From Pseudomonas spelaei (lineage in GTDB: Bacteria > Pseudomonadota > Gammaproteobacteria > Pseudomonadales > Pseudomonadaceae), in assembly GCF_009724245.1 (NCBI RefSeq), contig NZ_WNNK01000009.1, positions 1 to 64,000 of the forward strand: 64,000 bases of DNA, in the 5' to 3' direction. Shown here in pieces: positions 18,710 to 27,800 of the stretch; within the stretch, counting starts at the first letter, position 1, and every line of letters begins with the position of its first letter. The notes under the pieces were generated by a model, which ran no database searches, was not told the DNA's origin, and saw nothing but the letters and a program-made list of their open reading frames with translations. Made by a program: the position numbers and the translations under genes.

Positions 18710-19174
18710 ATGTTCTTCGGCGTTTTACTGATCATCACCTGGCTGATCCTGCTACTGCGCTACCCGGCGAAGGCGTTGCCGGTATCCCTGGCGGCCGCAG
18801 TCGGCCTGGGATTGGTGGCGGTGTGGGTGGTCTGGCTGGATAACCGCGAAGCCCAGCAACTGGCGCGGCTGGAGCTGCGGATCAGCTATGAACCGAAAAC
18901 CTGCCCGGCGGATCGTCCGCTGAAGCTGACCTTGAACAACGGCAACAACGTACCGCTGACCGAACTGCGCTGGCGCGTCGCTGCCTATGCGCCGGGCGAC
19001 ACGGTCAACCTGGCCGATAACGTCTACGCCGCACCACGCTATCGCGGCCCAGGCGAACTACAGGCCGGCGCCACGTGGGACGATTGCCTGCCAGTCCCGC
19101 CACTGCGCCCCGGTTATCGCCCGCAAACCCTGGAGTTCCGTGCCGAGCACCTGCAAGGCAGCTTCTCCGACTAA
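18710..19174 (+). CDS. Small inner-membrane protein of unknown function
   Basis: A 154-residue product with two closely spaced hydrophobic segments (about residues 2-16 and 22-43), then a charged domain with two cysteines (in PKTCPADRP and WDDCLPVPP) that is probably periplasmic and beta-rich. Similar proteins are, to my recollection, conserved in Pseudomonas and sometimes labelled multidrug transporter without evidence; it is far too short for a transporter. It is followed 20 bases later by the SDR gene, so the two may be co-transcribed. Confidence 0.8.
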   Translation: MFFGVLLIITWLILLLRYPAKALPVSLAAAVGLGLVAVWVVWLDNREAQQLARLELRISYEPKTCPADRPLKLTLNNGNNVPLTELRWRVAAYAPGDTVNLADNVYAAPRYRGPGELQAGATWDDCLPVPPLRPGYRPQTLEFRAEHLQGSFSD

Positions 19175-19194
19175 TAACGACAAAGGATTCATCC

Positions 19195-20007
19195 ATGCCC
19201 AACGTGCTCATCACCGGTTGCTCCAGCGGCATTGGCCGTGCCCTGGCCGATGCTTTCAAAACGGCCGGCTATAACGTGTGGGCCACGGCTCGTCGCACCG
19301 AAGACGTTACGGCGCTGGCCGCAGCCGGCTTTACCGCCGTGCAACTGGACGTCAACGACGGGGCTGCGCTCAAAGCGTTGGCCGAGAACGTGGGCGAATT
19401 GGATGTGCTGATCAACAATGCCGGCTACGGCGCCATGGGCCCGCTGCTCGACGGCGGCACCGAAGCGATGCAGCACCAATTCGAGACCAACGTATTTGCC
19501 ATAGTGGGCGTGACCCAGGCGTTTTTCCCGGCGATTCGCCGCAGCAAAGGGCTGGTGGTGAATATCGGCAGCGTTTCCGGTGTGCTGGTGACGCCATTTG
19601 CCGGTGCTTACTGCGCGTCGAAAGCGGCCGTGCATGCCTTGAGTGATGCACTGCGCATGGAACTGGCGCCGTTCGGTGTGCGGATCATGGAAGTCCAGCC
19701 CGGCGCCATCGATACCAGCTTTGCGAAAAATGCCGGAACTCAGGCTGAGCTGTTGATCAACGAGCAGTCGCCTTGGTGGCCGTTGCGCGACAGCATTCGC
19801 GCACGCGCCAAGGCGTCTCAGGACCGGCCAACACCCGCCAGTGCCTTTGCGGCGGATGTGCTCAAGGCGGTGCAGCAGCGCACGCCACCACGCCTGTTGC
19901 GCTCGGGCAATGGTAGTCGGGCGTTGCCGTGGATGGCGGCGCTATTGCCCAAGGGGTTGTTGGAGAAGGGGTTGATGAAACGGTTTGGGTTGAGTGGGGT
20001 ATTGTAG
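19195..20007 (+). CDS. Short-chain dehydrogenase/reductase
   Basis: Classical SDR, 270 residues, Rossmann fold. The cofactor motif is GCSSGIGRA (residues 8-16), with NNAG at 74-77 and the catalytic set Ser127, Tyr139 and Lys143 (YxxxK). Arginines at 33 and 34 after the second strand suggest NADP(H) preference. The start at 19195 has AAAGGA upstream; the open frame before it belongs to the preceding gene. The substrate is not recognisable. Confidence 0.93.
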   Translation: MPNVLITGCSSGIGRALADAFKTAGYNVWATARRTEDVTALAAAGFTAVQLDVNDGAALKALAENVGELDVLINNAGYGAMGPLLDGGTEAMQHQFETNVFAIVGVTQAFFPAIRRSKGLVVNIGSVSGVLVTPFAGAYCASKAAVHALSDALRMELAPFGVRIMEVQPGAIDTSFAKNAGTQAELLINEQSPWWPLRDSIRARAKASQDRPTPASAFAADVLKAVQQRTPPRLLRSGNGSRALPWMAALLPKGLLEKGLMKRFGLSGVL

Positions 20008-20035
20008 TTTTTCTGATGGACCGAGGAGCCTGCTT

Positions 20036-20115
20036 CGCGAGCAAGCCCGCTCCCACACTTTGACCGAGTACCCCCGTTGAAACACGGTCAAAATGTGGGA
20101 GCGGGCTTGCTCGCG
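20036..20115. repeat. Inside-out REP pair between convergent genes
   Basis: CGCGAGCAAGCCCGCTCCCA on the left and TGGGAGCGGGCTTGCTCGCG on the right. As at 18539 the GTGGGAG ends face inward; an inner dyad (TTTGACCG against CGGTCAAA) extends the fold. It lies between the convergent SDR and LysR genes, where it might serve as a bidirectional transcription stop. Confidence 0.85.
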
Positions 20116-20138
20116 AAAGGGCCTGCCCAGGCAACGCA

Positions 20139-21017
20139 CTACCCCTTCATAAAATCAATAAACGCCCGCACCTTCAGCGGTAAATGCCTTGTATCCGGGT
20201 ACAAGGCATACACCCCCTGCGGCGCAAAGCGATGATCCGCCAATAGCCTCACCAGGCGCCCCGCCTCAAGATCCTCTTGCACCAACCACTGCGGCAGAAT
20301 CGCCACGCCATGTCCGCGCACGGCAAAGGCCTGGAGAATGGCGGCGCTGTCGGCGACCAGGGAAGTTTTGCCGGGGCCCGGTCGATAAAGGTGTTCGGTT
20401 CCTGAAGGGTCCATTACGGACAAATCGGTCAACCGGCCGTGCCCCAACTTCGGCAACTGCTCCAACTCATCCAGCGTGCTGACCTTGGCAAACTCCGGCG
20501 CTGCCACAGCAAACACCTGGAAGCTCGATAATTGCACGGCGCGATGATTGGAATCGAGGATACGCCCGAGGCGGATGGCCACGTCGAAGCGCTCGGAAAT
20601 CAGGTCCGCATGGGTCGAGGATGTGGATAAGTGGATATTCAGCTCCGGATGCAGGCGCCGGAAGGCTTCCAGCGCCGGAGCGACCACGGCCAGGGCATAT
20701 TCCACTGTGGTGGTGACACGTAACGTGCCCTTGAGCTGCGCGTGTTCGGAACGTGCCTCCTCCACCGCCAACCGCGCCTCTTCCAGCATCCGCGTACAGC
20801 GCAGGTAGAAGCGTTCACCGGCATCGGTCAGGGCCAATTGCCGGGTGCTGCGGGTCAGCAAAGTGACGCCCAGTTCAGCTTCCAGGCGCTTGAGGTTGAA
20901 GCTGACCACGGCTCGAGTCTGCCCCATTCTATCGGCCGCCGCCGTCAGGGAACCGGCTTCCACCACAGCCTTGAAGGTCTCGAATCGGTCCAGGCTGACC
21001 ATGGGCAGCGTACTCAT
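20139..21017 (-). CDS. LysR-family regulator, divergent from an MFS gene
   Basis: A 292-residue LysR-type regulator. The N-terminal winged helix-turn-helix is at about residues 8-66 (FKAVVEAGSLTAAADRMGQT), followed by the substrate-binding domain. The start is uncertain: ATG 21017 overlaps the palindrome 21017-21039, while ATG 21002 (MVSLDRFETF) is the more usual LysR N-terminus; neither has a strong ribosome site. Divergence from the MFS gene with the palindrome between them suggests it autoregulates and controls that transporter. Confidence 0.93.
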   Translation of the reverse strand: MSTLPMVSLDRFETFKAVVEAGSLTAAADRMGQTRAVVSFNLKRLEAELGVTLLTRSTRQLALTDAGERFYLRCTRMLEEARLAVEEARSEHAQLKGTLRVTTTVEYALAVVAPALEAFRRLHPELNIHLSTSSTHADLISERFDVAIRLGRILDSNHRAVQLSSFQVFAVAAPEFAKVSTLDELEQLPKLGHGRLTDLSVMDPSGTEHLYRPGPGKTSLVADSAAILQAFAVRGHGVAILPQWLVQEDLEAGRLVRLLADHRFAPQGVYALYPDTRHLPLKVRAFIDFMKG

Positions 21018-21039
21018 TTGTCAAAATAATTTTGACAAA
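21017..21039. promoter_or_regulatory. Near-perfect palindrome, likely LysR operator
   Basis: TTTGTCAAAA-TAA-TTTTGACAAA has 10-base arms and a 3-base centre, and lies between the divergent LysR and MFS genes, touching the LysR start codon. The right arm supplies a TTGACA that could serve as a -35 element for the MFS gene, though no clear -10 follows. Binding would block the LysR promoter or start, consistent with autorepression. Confidence 0.7.
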
Positions 21040-21113
21040 CTAACAGTCAAAGCGGCGTTTCCCAAGTGCTTCCAGGGGTCTACCCTGCCGGGACTTAACG
21101 CAGGAACGCCCCG

Positions 21114-22310
21114 ATGACCTACCGTTCGAAAGTCACCTGGATCTTCTTACTGGGCTTCGCCCTGGATCTGGTGAACATGTTTGTCGCCACCATCGCCTAC
21201 CCGGATATCGCCCGGGAGTTGCACGCCTCGGTCACCCAACTGGCGTGGATCAGCAATGCCTATATGCTCGGCCTGACGCTGATTATTCCGTTGAGTGTGT
21301 GGTTGGCGGCGGCGCTGGGTGAACGGCGTTTGATTGCCGCGAGTCTGTTGCTGTTCGGTATCGCCTCGGTGCTGGTAGGCCAGGCGGGGTCGATTGAGGC
21401 GCTGATCGGCTGGCGCCTGCTGCAAGGGCTCGGCGGCGGATTACTGATTCCGGTGGGGCAAGCCTTGGCTTATCGGCACTTTCCGCCAGCCGAGCGCAGC
21501 CAACTGACGGCCAAGGTCATGTCGGTGGCGCTGCTGGTTCCGGCGCTGTCGCCGGCATTGGGCGGCCTGGTGGTCGACAGCGTTTCCTGGCGCTGGATCT
21601 TTTACGCCAATGTGCCGTTGGCGCTGATCACTTTGCTGTTGACCCTGGTGTGGTTACACGCAGACACGCCCTCCTCCGTTCGCCCTCCGTTGGATCTGCA
21701 TGGCGTGTTCGGACAGATTGGCAGCCCGATGCTGCGGATCGCGATGTTGGTGTACCTGTTCATCCCCGGGGTGTTTATCGGCACCAGCCTGATCGCCATT
21801 TTGTACCTGCGAGACTTGGGGTTTGACGCCGCCCATACGGGAGCCCTGATGCTACCTTGGGCACTCGCCTCGGCGCTGGCGATTGCCTTAAGCAAAAAAC
21901 TGTTCAACCGCTGTGGGCCCAGGCCATTGTTGCTGGCGGGTATGACGTTGCAGTGCATCGGTATCCTGCTGCTGATCACCGTCCAACCGGCGCAACCGCT
22001 GCTCGCGATCCTCGCTTATGCCTTGATGGGCCTGGGTGGCAGCCTGTGCAGCAGCACCGCGCAGACGTTGGCGTTTCTCGACATTCCGGCCGACCGCATG
22101 GGCCATGCCAGCGCTTTGTGGAATATCAATCGGCAATTGAGTTTTTGCCTGGGGGCCGCGTTGCTCAGTGCATTGCTGGCGGCGCTGGACTCCTTTACCG
22201 TGACCTTTGTGATAGCTGCCGCGCTGACCTTGTTTCCCCTGTTTGCCGTACTGCGCCTGGATGCGTCCAGGGTGCGGGCGCTTCTCCACCCTCAACCCGA
22301 GTACAGCTGA
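21114..22310 (+). CDS. MFS drug/metabolite transporter
   Basis: A 398-residue major facilitator with about 12 hydrophobic segments. The N-terminal half resembles the DHA group of proton-coupled drug exporters: YPDIARELHAS after the first helix, then WRLLQGLGGGLLIP, and the antiporter motif C region PALSPALGG. Substrate unknown; the divergent LysR gene suggests induction by a small molecule. Its stop overlaps the start of the next gene, so the two are translationally coupled. Confidence 0.9.
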   Translation: MTYRSKVTWIFLLGFALDLVNMFVATIAYPDIARELHASVTQLAWISNAYMLGLTLIIPLSVWLAAALGERRLIAASLLLFGIASVLVGQAGSIEALIGWRLLQGLGGGLLIPVGQALAYRHFPPAERSQLTAKVMSVALLVPALSPALGGLVVDSVSWRWIFYANVPLALITLLLTLVWLHADTPSSVRPPLDLHGVFGQIGSPMLRIAMLVYLFIPGVFIGTSLIAILYLRDLGFDAAHTGALMLPWALASALAIALSKKLFNRCGPRPLLLAGMTLQCIGILLLITVQPAQPLLAILAYALMGLGGSLCSSTAQTLAFLDIPADRMGHASALWNINRQLSFCLGAALLSALLAALDSFTVTFVIAAALTLFPLFAVLRLDASRVRALLHPQPEYS

Positions 22311-22711
22311 TGATCGACTACAGCGATTTTTTCGAAGAAGTGATCCAGACCCACGTCGAGATCGAACAATGGTTTGCCGGCGTCGCGCCTGAAGGGACGC
22401 TGGAGAGTCTGCTGGCGCGCTTCTCGCCGGAGTTCAGCATGATCGCACCGGCTACCGGTGCAAGGGTGAATGCCGCCGGGGTCAATGCTCTGTTCACTCG
22501 CCTGGGCGGCATGCGCCCGGGGCTGAAAATCACCTTGAGCGAGCTCACCGGCATCGACCGTCATGCGCGTGGCGCCACGGTGAGCTACCGCGAACACCAG
22601 GTTGATAACAGCGGCACCCAGACCGATCGGCGCGCTACGGTGGTGTTTGAAAAGCAGGCCAGCGGTGCGCTGCTGTGGCGGCACTTGCACGAGACCTATT
22701 GCCAAGCCTGA
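22310..22711 (+). CDS. Small SnoaL/DUF4440-like protein
   Basis: A 133-residue soluble protein starting MIDYSDFFEEVIQTHVEIEQ. The size, N-terminal helices and following curved-sheet pattern suit the NTF2-like fold (SnoaL/DUF4440), but I see no decisive catalytic motif. The ATG overlaps the TGA of the MFS gene, so it is probably made together with the exporter, perhaps acting on the same compound. Function not known. Confidence 0.8.
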   Translation: MIDYSDFFEEVIQTHVEIEQWFAGVAPEGTLESLLARFSPEFSMIAPATGARVNAAGVNALFTRLGGMRPGLKITLSELTGIDRHARGATVSYREHQVDNSGTQTDRRATVVFEKQASGALLWRHLHETYCQA

Positions 22712-22733
22712 TCTCAGGTACAACACAATCAAA

Positions 22734-22822
22734 TGTGGGAGCTGGCTTGCCTGCGATAGCGGTGGCTCAGCTAGAGAGGTGTCGTTTGACACTCCTCAAT
22801 CGCAGGCAAGCCAGCTCCCACA
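22734..22822. repeat. REP pair between convergent genes
   Basis: TGTGGGAGCTGGCTTGCCTG and CAGGCAAGCCAGCTCCCACA as inverted arms over 89 bases, in the usual orientation. It lies between the SnoaL-like gene and the end of the efflux operon on the other strand. Confidence 0.92.
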
Positions 22823-22855
22823 TTGACCCGGTTCCTACCCAGCATTTTTGGTCAT

Positions 22856-23713
22856 TCAGAAAGAGTCGTTAACGATCACCGTGCAGGTAATCCCCGCCGC
22901 CAGCAGTACGCCCTCAGGCACTTCATCAATGTGAATCCGCACCGGCACCCGCTGTGCCAGGCGCACCCAGTTGAAGGTCGGGTTCACATCGGCGATCAGC
23001 TCCCGACTCTCAGGGTTGTCGCGGTCGTAGATCCCCCGGGAAATACTTTCCACGTGGCCCTTGAGGGTTTCGCCGCTCATCAGTTGCATATCGGCTTTAT
23101 CACCGACTTTCACATGGGGCAGCTTGGTTTCTTCGAAGAAGCCATAGACCCAGAACGAGTGCATATCCACCACCGCCATCTTCGCCTCGCCAATACGCGC
23201 ATAGTCGCCGCGATGAACGTTGAGGTTGGTGACATAGCCGTCCACCGCAGCCACTACTTGGGTGCGCTTGAGGTTCAGCTCGGCAGCCTCCAGCTGGGCC
23301 AAGGCCTGTTGATAGTCGGCCAGGGCCGAGTCGGCGATGTTGCTGGCGTCGTCGCGGTTTTCCTTGGAGATCACCAGCGCATCGAGATCCGCACGTCGGT
23401 GGGCGTTGACCTTGCGCATCTCCCACGTGGCCTTGCGTGACGCTACCAGGGACTGCGCCTGTTTCACCGCGATCTGGTAATGCTCAGGGTCGATCTGCAT
23501 CAGCAGGTCGCCCTTTTTCACCAACTGGTTGTCGCGCACCGGGACGTTGACCACCTCTCCGGTGACGTCGGCGGCCACGTTGATGATGTCGGCGCGCACC
23601 CGGCCGTCCCGGGTCCATGGGGTTTCCATGTAGTGGACCCACAACGTGCGACCCATCCAGATCGCCAGGGCCAATACCAGCAGGGTCGCGAGCAGGCTGA
23701 AAAACTTTTTCAT
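22856..23713 (-). CDS. AaeA-like periplasmic adaptor (HlyD family)
   Basis: A 285-residue membrane-fusion protein: one N-terminal membrane anchor (about residues 4-25), barrel-sandwich halves around VTGEVVNVPVRDNQLVKKGD and AVDGYVTNLNVHRGD, and a short helical hairpin. It links the FUSC-type inner-membrane exporter to an outer-membrane channel. Last gene of the operon running from 27619 down; the set matches the E. coli aaeXAB p-hydroxybenzoate efflux system in type. Confidence 0.92.
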   Translation of the reverse strand: MKKFFSLLATLLVLALAIWMGRTLWVHYMETPWTRDGRVRADIINVAADVTGEVVNVPVRDNQLVKKGDLLMQIDPEHYQIAVKQAQSLVASRKATWEMRKVNAHRRADLDALVISKENRDDASNIADSALADYQQALAQLEAAELNLKRTQVVAAVDGYVTNLNVHRGDYARIGEAKMAVVDMHSFWVYGFFEETKLPHVKVGDKADMQLMSGETLKGHVESISRGIYDRDNPESRELIADVNPTFNWVRLAQRVPVRIHIDEVPEGVLLAAGITCTVIVNDSF

Positions 23714-23723
23714 CAGGGCATTC

Positions 23724-23924
23724 TCAACGGTAGACGGTCAGCGACAAGGCGCCGAAAAGACAAGTGAACAGGCTCAGGCGCAGCAACGCCGGGTGCCAGA
23801 AAAAGCGGTACAGATCAAAGCCGGCCAGGAAGCGATCCAGGGCCCAGGCCAGTCCCGCTGCGATGAAAAACATCAGGGTCATGGTCGGCATATAGATGCC
23901 GTGGAAGGCGATTTCACGTGGCAT
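23724..23924 (-). CDS. DUF1656 (AaeX-like) small membrane protein
   Basis: A 66-residue protein with two membrane segments, starting MPREIAFHGIYMPTM. The ATG at 23924 has AAGGA seven bases upstream; a TTG at 23939 is a weaker alternative. DUF1656 proteins are constant companions of FUSC exporters such as AaeB, but their role is unclear. The start overlaps the end of the FUSC gene by 11 bases, so it is co-translated. Confidence 0.88.
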   Translation of the reverse strand: MPREIAFHGIYMPTMTLMFFIAAGLAWALDRFLAGFDLYRFFWHPALLRLSLFTCLFGALSLTVYR

Positions 23925-26097
23925 GGGCGGGTCCTTCAAGCGTAAGAGCAGCCAGGGGCGATTGCGGGTCCAGCAAGGACGTACGGATAAAGTGCAGGTA
24001 GCTTTTCACCCGGCGCAGGGCCGAGGTATCGAAGTGCGGGGCGAACGGTTCATCGGTGGCCTGGACCCGGCTGATGGCGTGGTCCACCGCGATCAGGCCA
24101 CGCTCCAGATTGCTCGCGCTGGGTTGCAGGAATAACCGCACCAACGAACGCCCCATCACCCGGATGGCCTGGCGCCACGGCTGGGATTCGGCGTACGCCG
24201 GATGCACCGGCAAGATCGCCTGTTCCTTGCGTAACTCGATGATGGCGTGACCGACTTCCAGCACCACGAACATCCAGCGCAACAAGTCCCGTTGCACGTG
24301 CGGTTGGCCGGCAGCCAGGCCGTACGCTTGGTGCAGCAAGTCACGGGTGCGACTTTCAAACCGTGAAGCCAGGCCTTTGAGTTTGCCGCTGATGGCGTAC
24401 ACCACTTGCTCACGCAGGTCCTGCTCCAGCCGGCGCCACAACCAGCGGCTGTTGGGCGGCAGAATGATCGCGCCCGCCGCCGCACACACCAGCATGCCGA
24501 TGATCATCGCGAGGTAGTCATTGATGAAGGTGTAGGGGTTGTAGATCGTCAGGTTATCCGGCACCGAGCCGGTACTGAAGAAGATCAGCAATCCCAGACC
24601 GACTCCGGCGTATTGCGGCCGCGAGGTGAGGAACGCGCCCAGTACGATCACCGGCGCGAGCATCACGCACAGCAGCGGGAAACCGTCGATCCACGGGAAC
24701 ACGAAGAACATCTCGACAAACCCTACCAGCGCACCGATCAGGGTGCCGCAGGCCATCTGGAACGCCATGCGTTTCGGGTTCGGCGTGGCGGCAGATAAAC
24801 CCACCGTGGCAGCTGCGATCAGGGTCATGGTGGCGCCGCTGGGCCACGCGGTGGCAACCCAGTAGCTGCCCAGAATCACTAGAATGAAGGCAGCACGAAT
24901 GCCCGAGGCAGCGCAGGCCAGCCCGTTGGTTTTGGGGGTGAACGGTTCGTCCCAATGTTCGCGTTCATGGCTATGGTCGGCCAGGGACGCGTGGGTCTGT
25001 GCATAACTGTGCAGGTCATCGACGAAGCGGTACAGCAACTCATAGGCCGTATGAAAATCCAGCTGCTCGGTATCACTCGGGTCACTTTCCTGGAACTGCG
25101 CTCGCAGGCTGCGCACCCTGGCGGGCAAGTCTTGCTTGTAGGCCGTCAGTTGAGTCACAAGGCGCGCGGCATCCGGGCTGGTAAGGGCGCGACTACTGAA
25201 GCCATCGAGCAACTCGGCCAGGTCTTGCAGGCCCGGCTTGATGGCGTCTACCACATGATCAGCCTCGTGGCCGCGCAGGCGCTCGAGTAACTGATGCAGC
25301 GCGTTGAAGCGCGTGGTGATGCCCATGAACTCACTGTTCAACCGACTCAGGCGACCGTTGCGTCGACGCATGTGCGGGTCTTCAAACACGGTGACGCTGC
25401 GCAGCCCTTCCAGGCCCACAGCTTGGGCGATAAAGCGCACGTTGCTGCTTTCAAAACCTTCGCGCTGGCTGCGCCCCCGCAGGCCGTCGGTGACAAACAG
25501 CGCAAAGGTGCCGAAGCGCTGGTACAAGGCATTGCGCATAGCGGCGCTGGCGGTTTGCGGCAAGATCGCGGCGCTGACCACCGTGGCGCACACAATCCCC
25601 AGGGAGATTTCCAGCACCCGCCACACCGCCGCCATAAAGGCACCGTCCGGGTGGGCCAGGGCCGGCAAGCCAACCATCGCCGCCGTATAACCGGCCAGCA
25701 CAAACCCATAGGCGCGAAAGTTGCGATAGCGCGCAGCGCCCGCCGTGCACAGGCCGACCCAGATCGCCAGAGAGCCGAGGAACAGTTCAGTGTTCTGCGC
25801 AAACAAGGCGATCAGCAACACCATCACCGCCGAGCCCGCCAAGGTGCCGAGGAAGCGATAGAAGCTCTTGGCAAACACCTGGCCACTTTGTGGCTGCATG
25901 ACGATAAAGACCGTGATCATCGCCGTTCGCGGTTGCGGCAACTCCAGGCGCATCGCCAACCACAGGGTCAGGAATGCAGCGATCAGCACCTTGAAGATGT
26001 AAACCCAGGTCACGCCATCACTGCGCGCCCAGTCGAAGAAACCACGGCGCCACTCAAGGGAATGCAACCAGCGCAGGGGTGCAGGCAAGGGAGTCAT
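23914..26097 (-). CDS. FUSC-family inner-membrane exporter (AaeB-like)
   Basis: A 727-residue fusaric acid resistance/AaeB-type protein. Two blocks of hydrophobic helices (about residues 30-190 and 395-540) are separated by a large soluble region, which is the FUSC layout. Family members export aromatic acids such as p-hydroxybenzoate or fusaric acid. A LysR regulator is divergent upstream, and the adaptor and outer-membrane genes are adjacent, so a full tripartite pump is encoded. Substrate inferred from family only. Confidence 0.93.
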   Translation of the reverse strand: MTPLPAPLRWLHSLEWRRGFFDWARSDGVTWVYIFKVLIAAFLTLWLAMRLELPQPRTAMITVFIVMQPQSGQVFAKSFYRFLGTLAGSAVMVLLIALFAQNTELFLGSLAIWVGLCTAGAARYRNFRAYGFVLAGYTAAMVGLPALAHPDGAFMAAVWRVLEISLGIVCATVVSAAILPQTASAAMRNALYQRFGTFALFVTDGLRGRSQREGFESSNVRFIAQAVGLEGLRSVTVFEDPHMRRRNGRLSRLNSEFMGITTRFNALHQLLERLRGHEADHVVDAIKPGLQDLAELLDGFSSRALTSPDAARLVTQLTAYKQDLPARVRSLRAQFQESDPSDTEQLDFHTAYELLYRFVDDLHSYAQTHASLADHSHEREHWDEPFTPKTNGLACAASGIRAAFILVILGSYWVATAWPSGATMTLIAAATVGLSAATPNPKRMAFQMACGTLIGALVGFVEMFFVFPWIDGFPLLCVMLAPVIVLGAFLTSRPQYAGVGLGLLIFFSTGSVPDNLTIYNPYTFINDYLAMIIGMLVCAAAGAIILPPNSRWLWRRLEQDLREQVVYAISGKLKGLASRFESRTRDLLHQAYGLAAGQPHVQRDLLRWMFVVLEVGHAIIELRKEQAILPVHPAYAESQPWRQAIRVMGRSLVRLFLQPSASNLERGLIAVDHAISRVQATDEPFAPHFDTSALRRVKSYLHFIRTSLLDPQSPLAALTLEGPAHAT

Positions 26098-26107
26098 GAC
26101 GTCCTAC

Positions 26108-27619
26108 TCAGTGATCGAAGACGGCCAGGGCCGCCGGGGTCTTGCTCGGTAACGTCTCGCCGACGGCAGGCACATCATTGCCGGCGCCCAGACCGCCGCC
26201 CAAAGCGGTCACCAGTTCAGCATGGGCACTCAGACGCGCCGCCTGGACCTGTTGCTCGACCTGCTGCTGGCGGAATAACAAACTCTGGGCGTTCAGCACG
26301 TTGAGGTAATCGGTGAGGCCGCGCTGGTAGGCGATCATGGCGATGTCATAGGTTTTCTGTGCCGAGGCCACCGATTCAGCGGCGAAGGCCTGTTGTTTGT
26401 TCATCGACTCACGGCGAATCAATTGGTCACTGATGCCCTTGAGCGCGTTGACCAATGTCTGGTTGTACTGGGCAACGGCAATGTCATAACCGGCGCTGGC
26501 CTCGCCCAGTTGCGAGCGCAAGCGACCACCGTCAAAGATCGGCAAGGAGATGGCCGGGCCGGCGGTGTAGTTGAGTTTTTTACCGGTCAGGAACTCCAGC
26601 ATCCCGCCGCCGGTAGCGACGTAGCCAAGGCTGCCCACCAGATCGACGTTGGGGTAAAACCCTGCGTGAGCCACGTCGATGCCACGAGCCTGGGCCGCCA
26701 CGCGCCAGCGACTGGCGACCACGTCAGGACGCTGGCCGAGCAGTTCGGCAGGCAAGGTCGAGGGCAACTTCAAGGGCGCGCCGAGGGACAACGTCGGGCG
26801 CTGCAAGGTTGCGCCCTCCCCCGGACCTTTGCCCGCTAAAGCCGCAAGCTGGTTGCGGCTCAGGGCGATCTCTTCATCGAGGGCGTCCAGTTGCCGATGG
26901 GTTTCCGGCAACGGCGTCTCGGCCTGGCTGACTTCAAAGTGGGTGCCGATGCCACCGGCCAGGCGCTTTTGCGCCAGGTCGAGGATCTGCTGTTGCTGGG
27001 CCAGGGTCGCGGCGACGATATCGCGCTGGGCGTAGTGCAAGGACAGCTGGATATAGGCGCGCACCATGTTGTTCTGCAACTCCAGCTCAGCCTGACGTGC
27101 TTCAGCAGCGCTCATATGGGCCAGGTCCACGGCGCGTTCGGTGGCGTTGCTTTCTCGACCCCACAGGTCGAGGGCATAGCTGAAGCCCAGGGAGGCGTTA
27201 TTGTCCCAAGTGGTGGAGTTATCCAGTTTGCCGGGGCCATAGAACTGGTCGCTGGGCCAGTTGTGGCGCTTGAGGCTCGCATCGCCATTGATCTGCACCG
27301 ATTCGGCAGACTCGGCAACACCGGCCATCGCCCGCGCTTCGCGAACCCGTGCGGCGGCCATCGCCATGCTCGGGCTGCCTTGCAGGGCGAGGTCGATCCA
27401 CCGGTTGAGTTGCGGATCGCCATAGGCTTGCCACCATTTTGCGGTGGGCCAATGGGCGTCCTGGGCGGCGCTTTTTATCGCGGCGTCGGTGGCCAGAGTA
27501 TTGACGGCGAGCGTCTTGCCTTGAGGGGCGATTCCTCCGGTTCCGATGCAGCCGCTGATTGCTAACGATAAGGCCCAAACACTGAGAGTCTTCAGCTCTC
27601 TGCTGATGCGACGCGGCAC
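26108..27619 (-). CDS. Outer-membrane efflux lipoprotein (NodT/OprM type)
   Basis: A 503-residue TolC-like channel. The lipobox ISGC gives acylated Cys24. Two repeats of the outer-membrane efflux domain follow (about residues 60-260 and 285-475), with long helices rich in Ala/Gln. First gene of the FUSC operon, 10 bases before the exporter. E. coli aaeXAB lacks a dedicated channel gene; here one is included. Confidence 0.93.
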   Translation of the reverse strand: MPRRISRELKTLSVWALSLAISGCIGTGGIAPQGKTLAVNTLATDAAIKSAAQDAHWPTAKWWQAYGDPQLNRWIDLALQGSPSMAMAAARVREARAMAGVAESAESVQINGDASLKRHNWPSDQFYGPGKLDNSTTWDNNASLGFSYALDLWGRESNATERAVDLAHMSAAEARQAELELQNNMVRAYIQLSLHYAQRDIVAATLAQQQQILDLAQKRLAGGIGTHFEVSQAETPLPETHRQLDALDEEIALSRNQLAALAGKGPGEGATLQRPTLSLGAPLKLPSTLPAELLGQRPDVVASRWRVAAQARGIDVAHAGFYPNVDLVGSLGYVATGGGMLEFLTGKKLNYTAGPAISLPIFDGGRLRSQLGEASAGYDIAVAQYNQTLVNALKGISDQLIRRESMNKQQAFAAESVASAQKTYDIAMIAYQRGLTDYLNVLNAQSLLFRQQQVEQQVQAARLSAHAELVTALGGGLGAGNDVPAVGETLPSKTPAALAVFDH

Positions 27620-27712
27620 TGCTGCGAATTCCTGAGGTGGTCTTGCGGGGAAGGTGGCGCAATTCTAGGGGGCCGCTCAAGCGGCGATAAGGTGGGATTC
27701 CTGTGAATCTTT

Positions 27713-27732
27713 ATTACCGTTCAGGCGATAAT
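27713..27732. promoter_or_regulatory. Candidate LysR-type binding dyad
   Basis: ATTACCG-N6-CGATAAT is an imperfect dyad (6 of 7 positions) in the divergent gap between the efflux operon and the LysR gene, close to the A/T-rich pattern many LysR proteins bind. The position fits control of both genes. Pattern evidence only. Confidence 0.45.
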
Positions 27733-27800
27733 CCGTTAGTAGGGATCACTGGATCCTGCAACTTCGTGTCACAATTTGCCATCTCCCTTGAGAGCACCCC

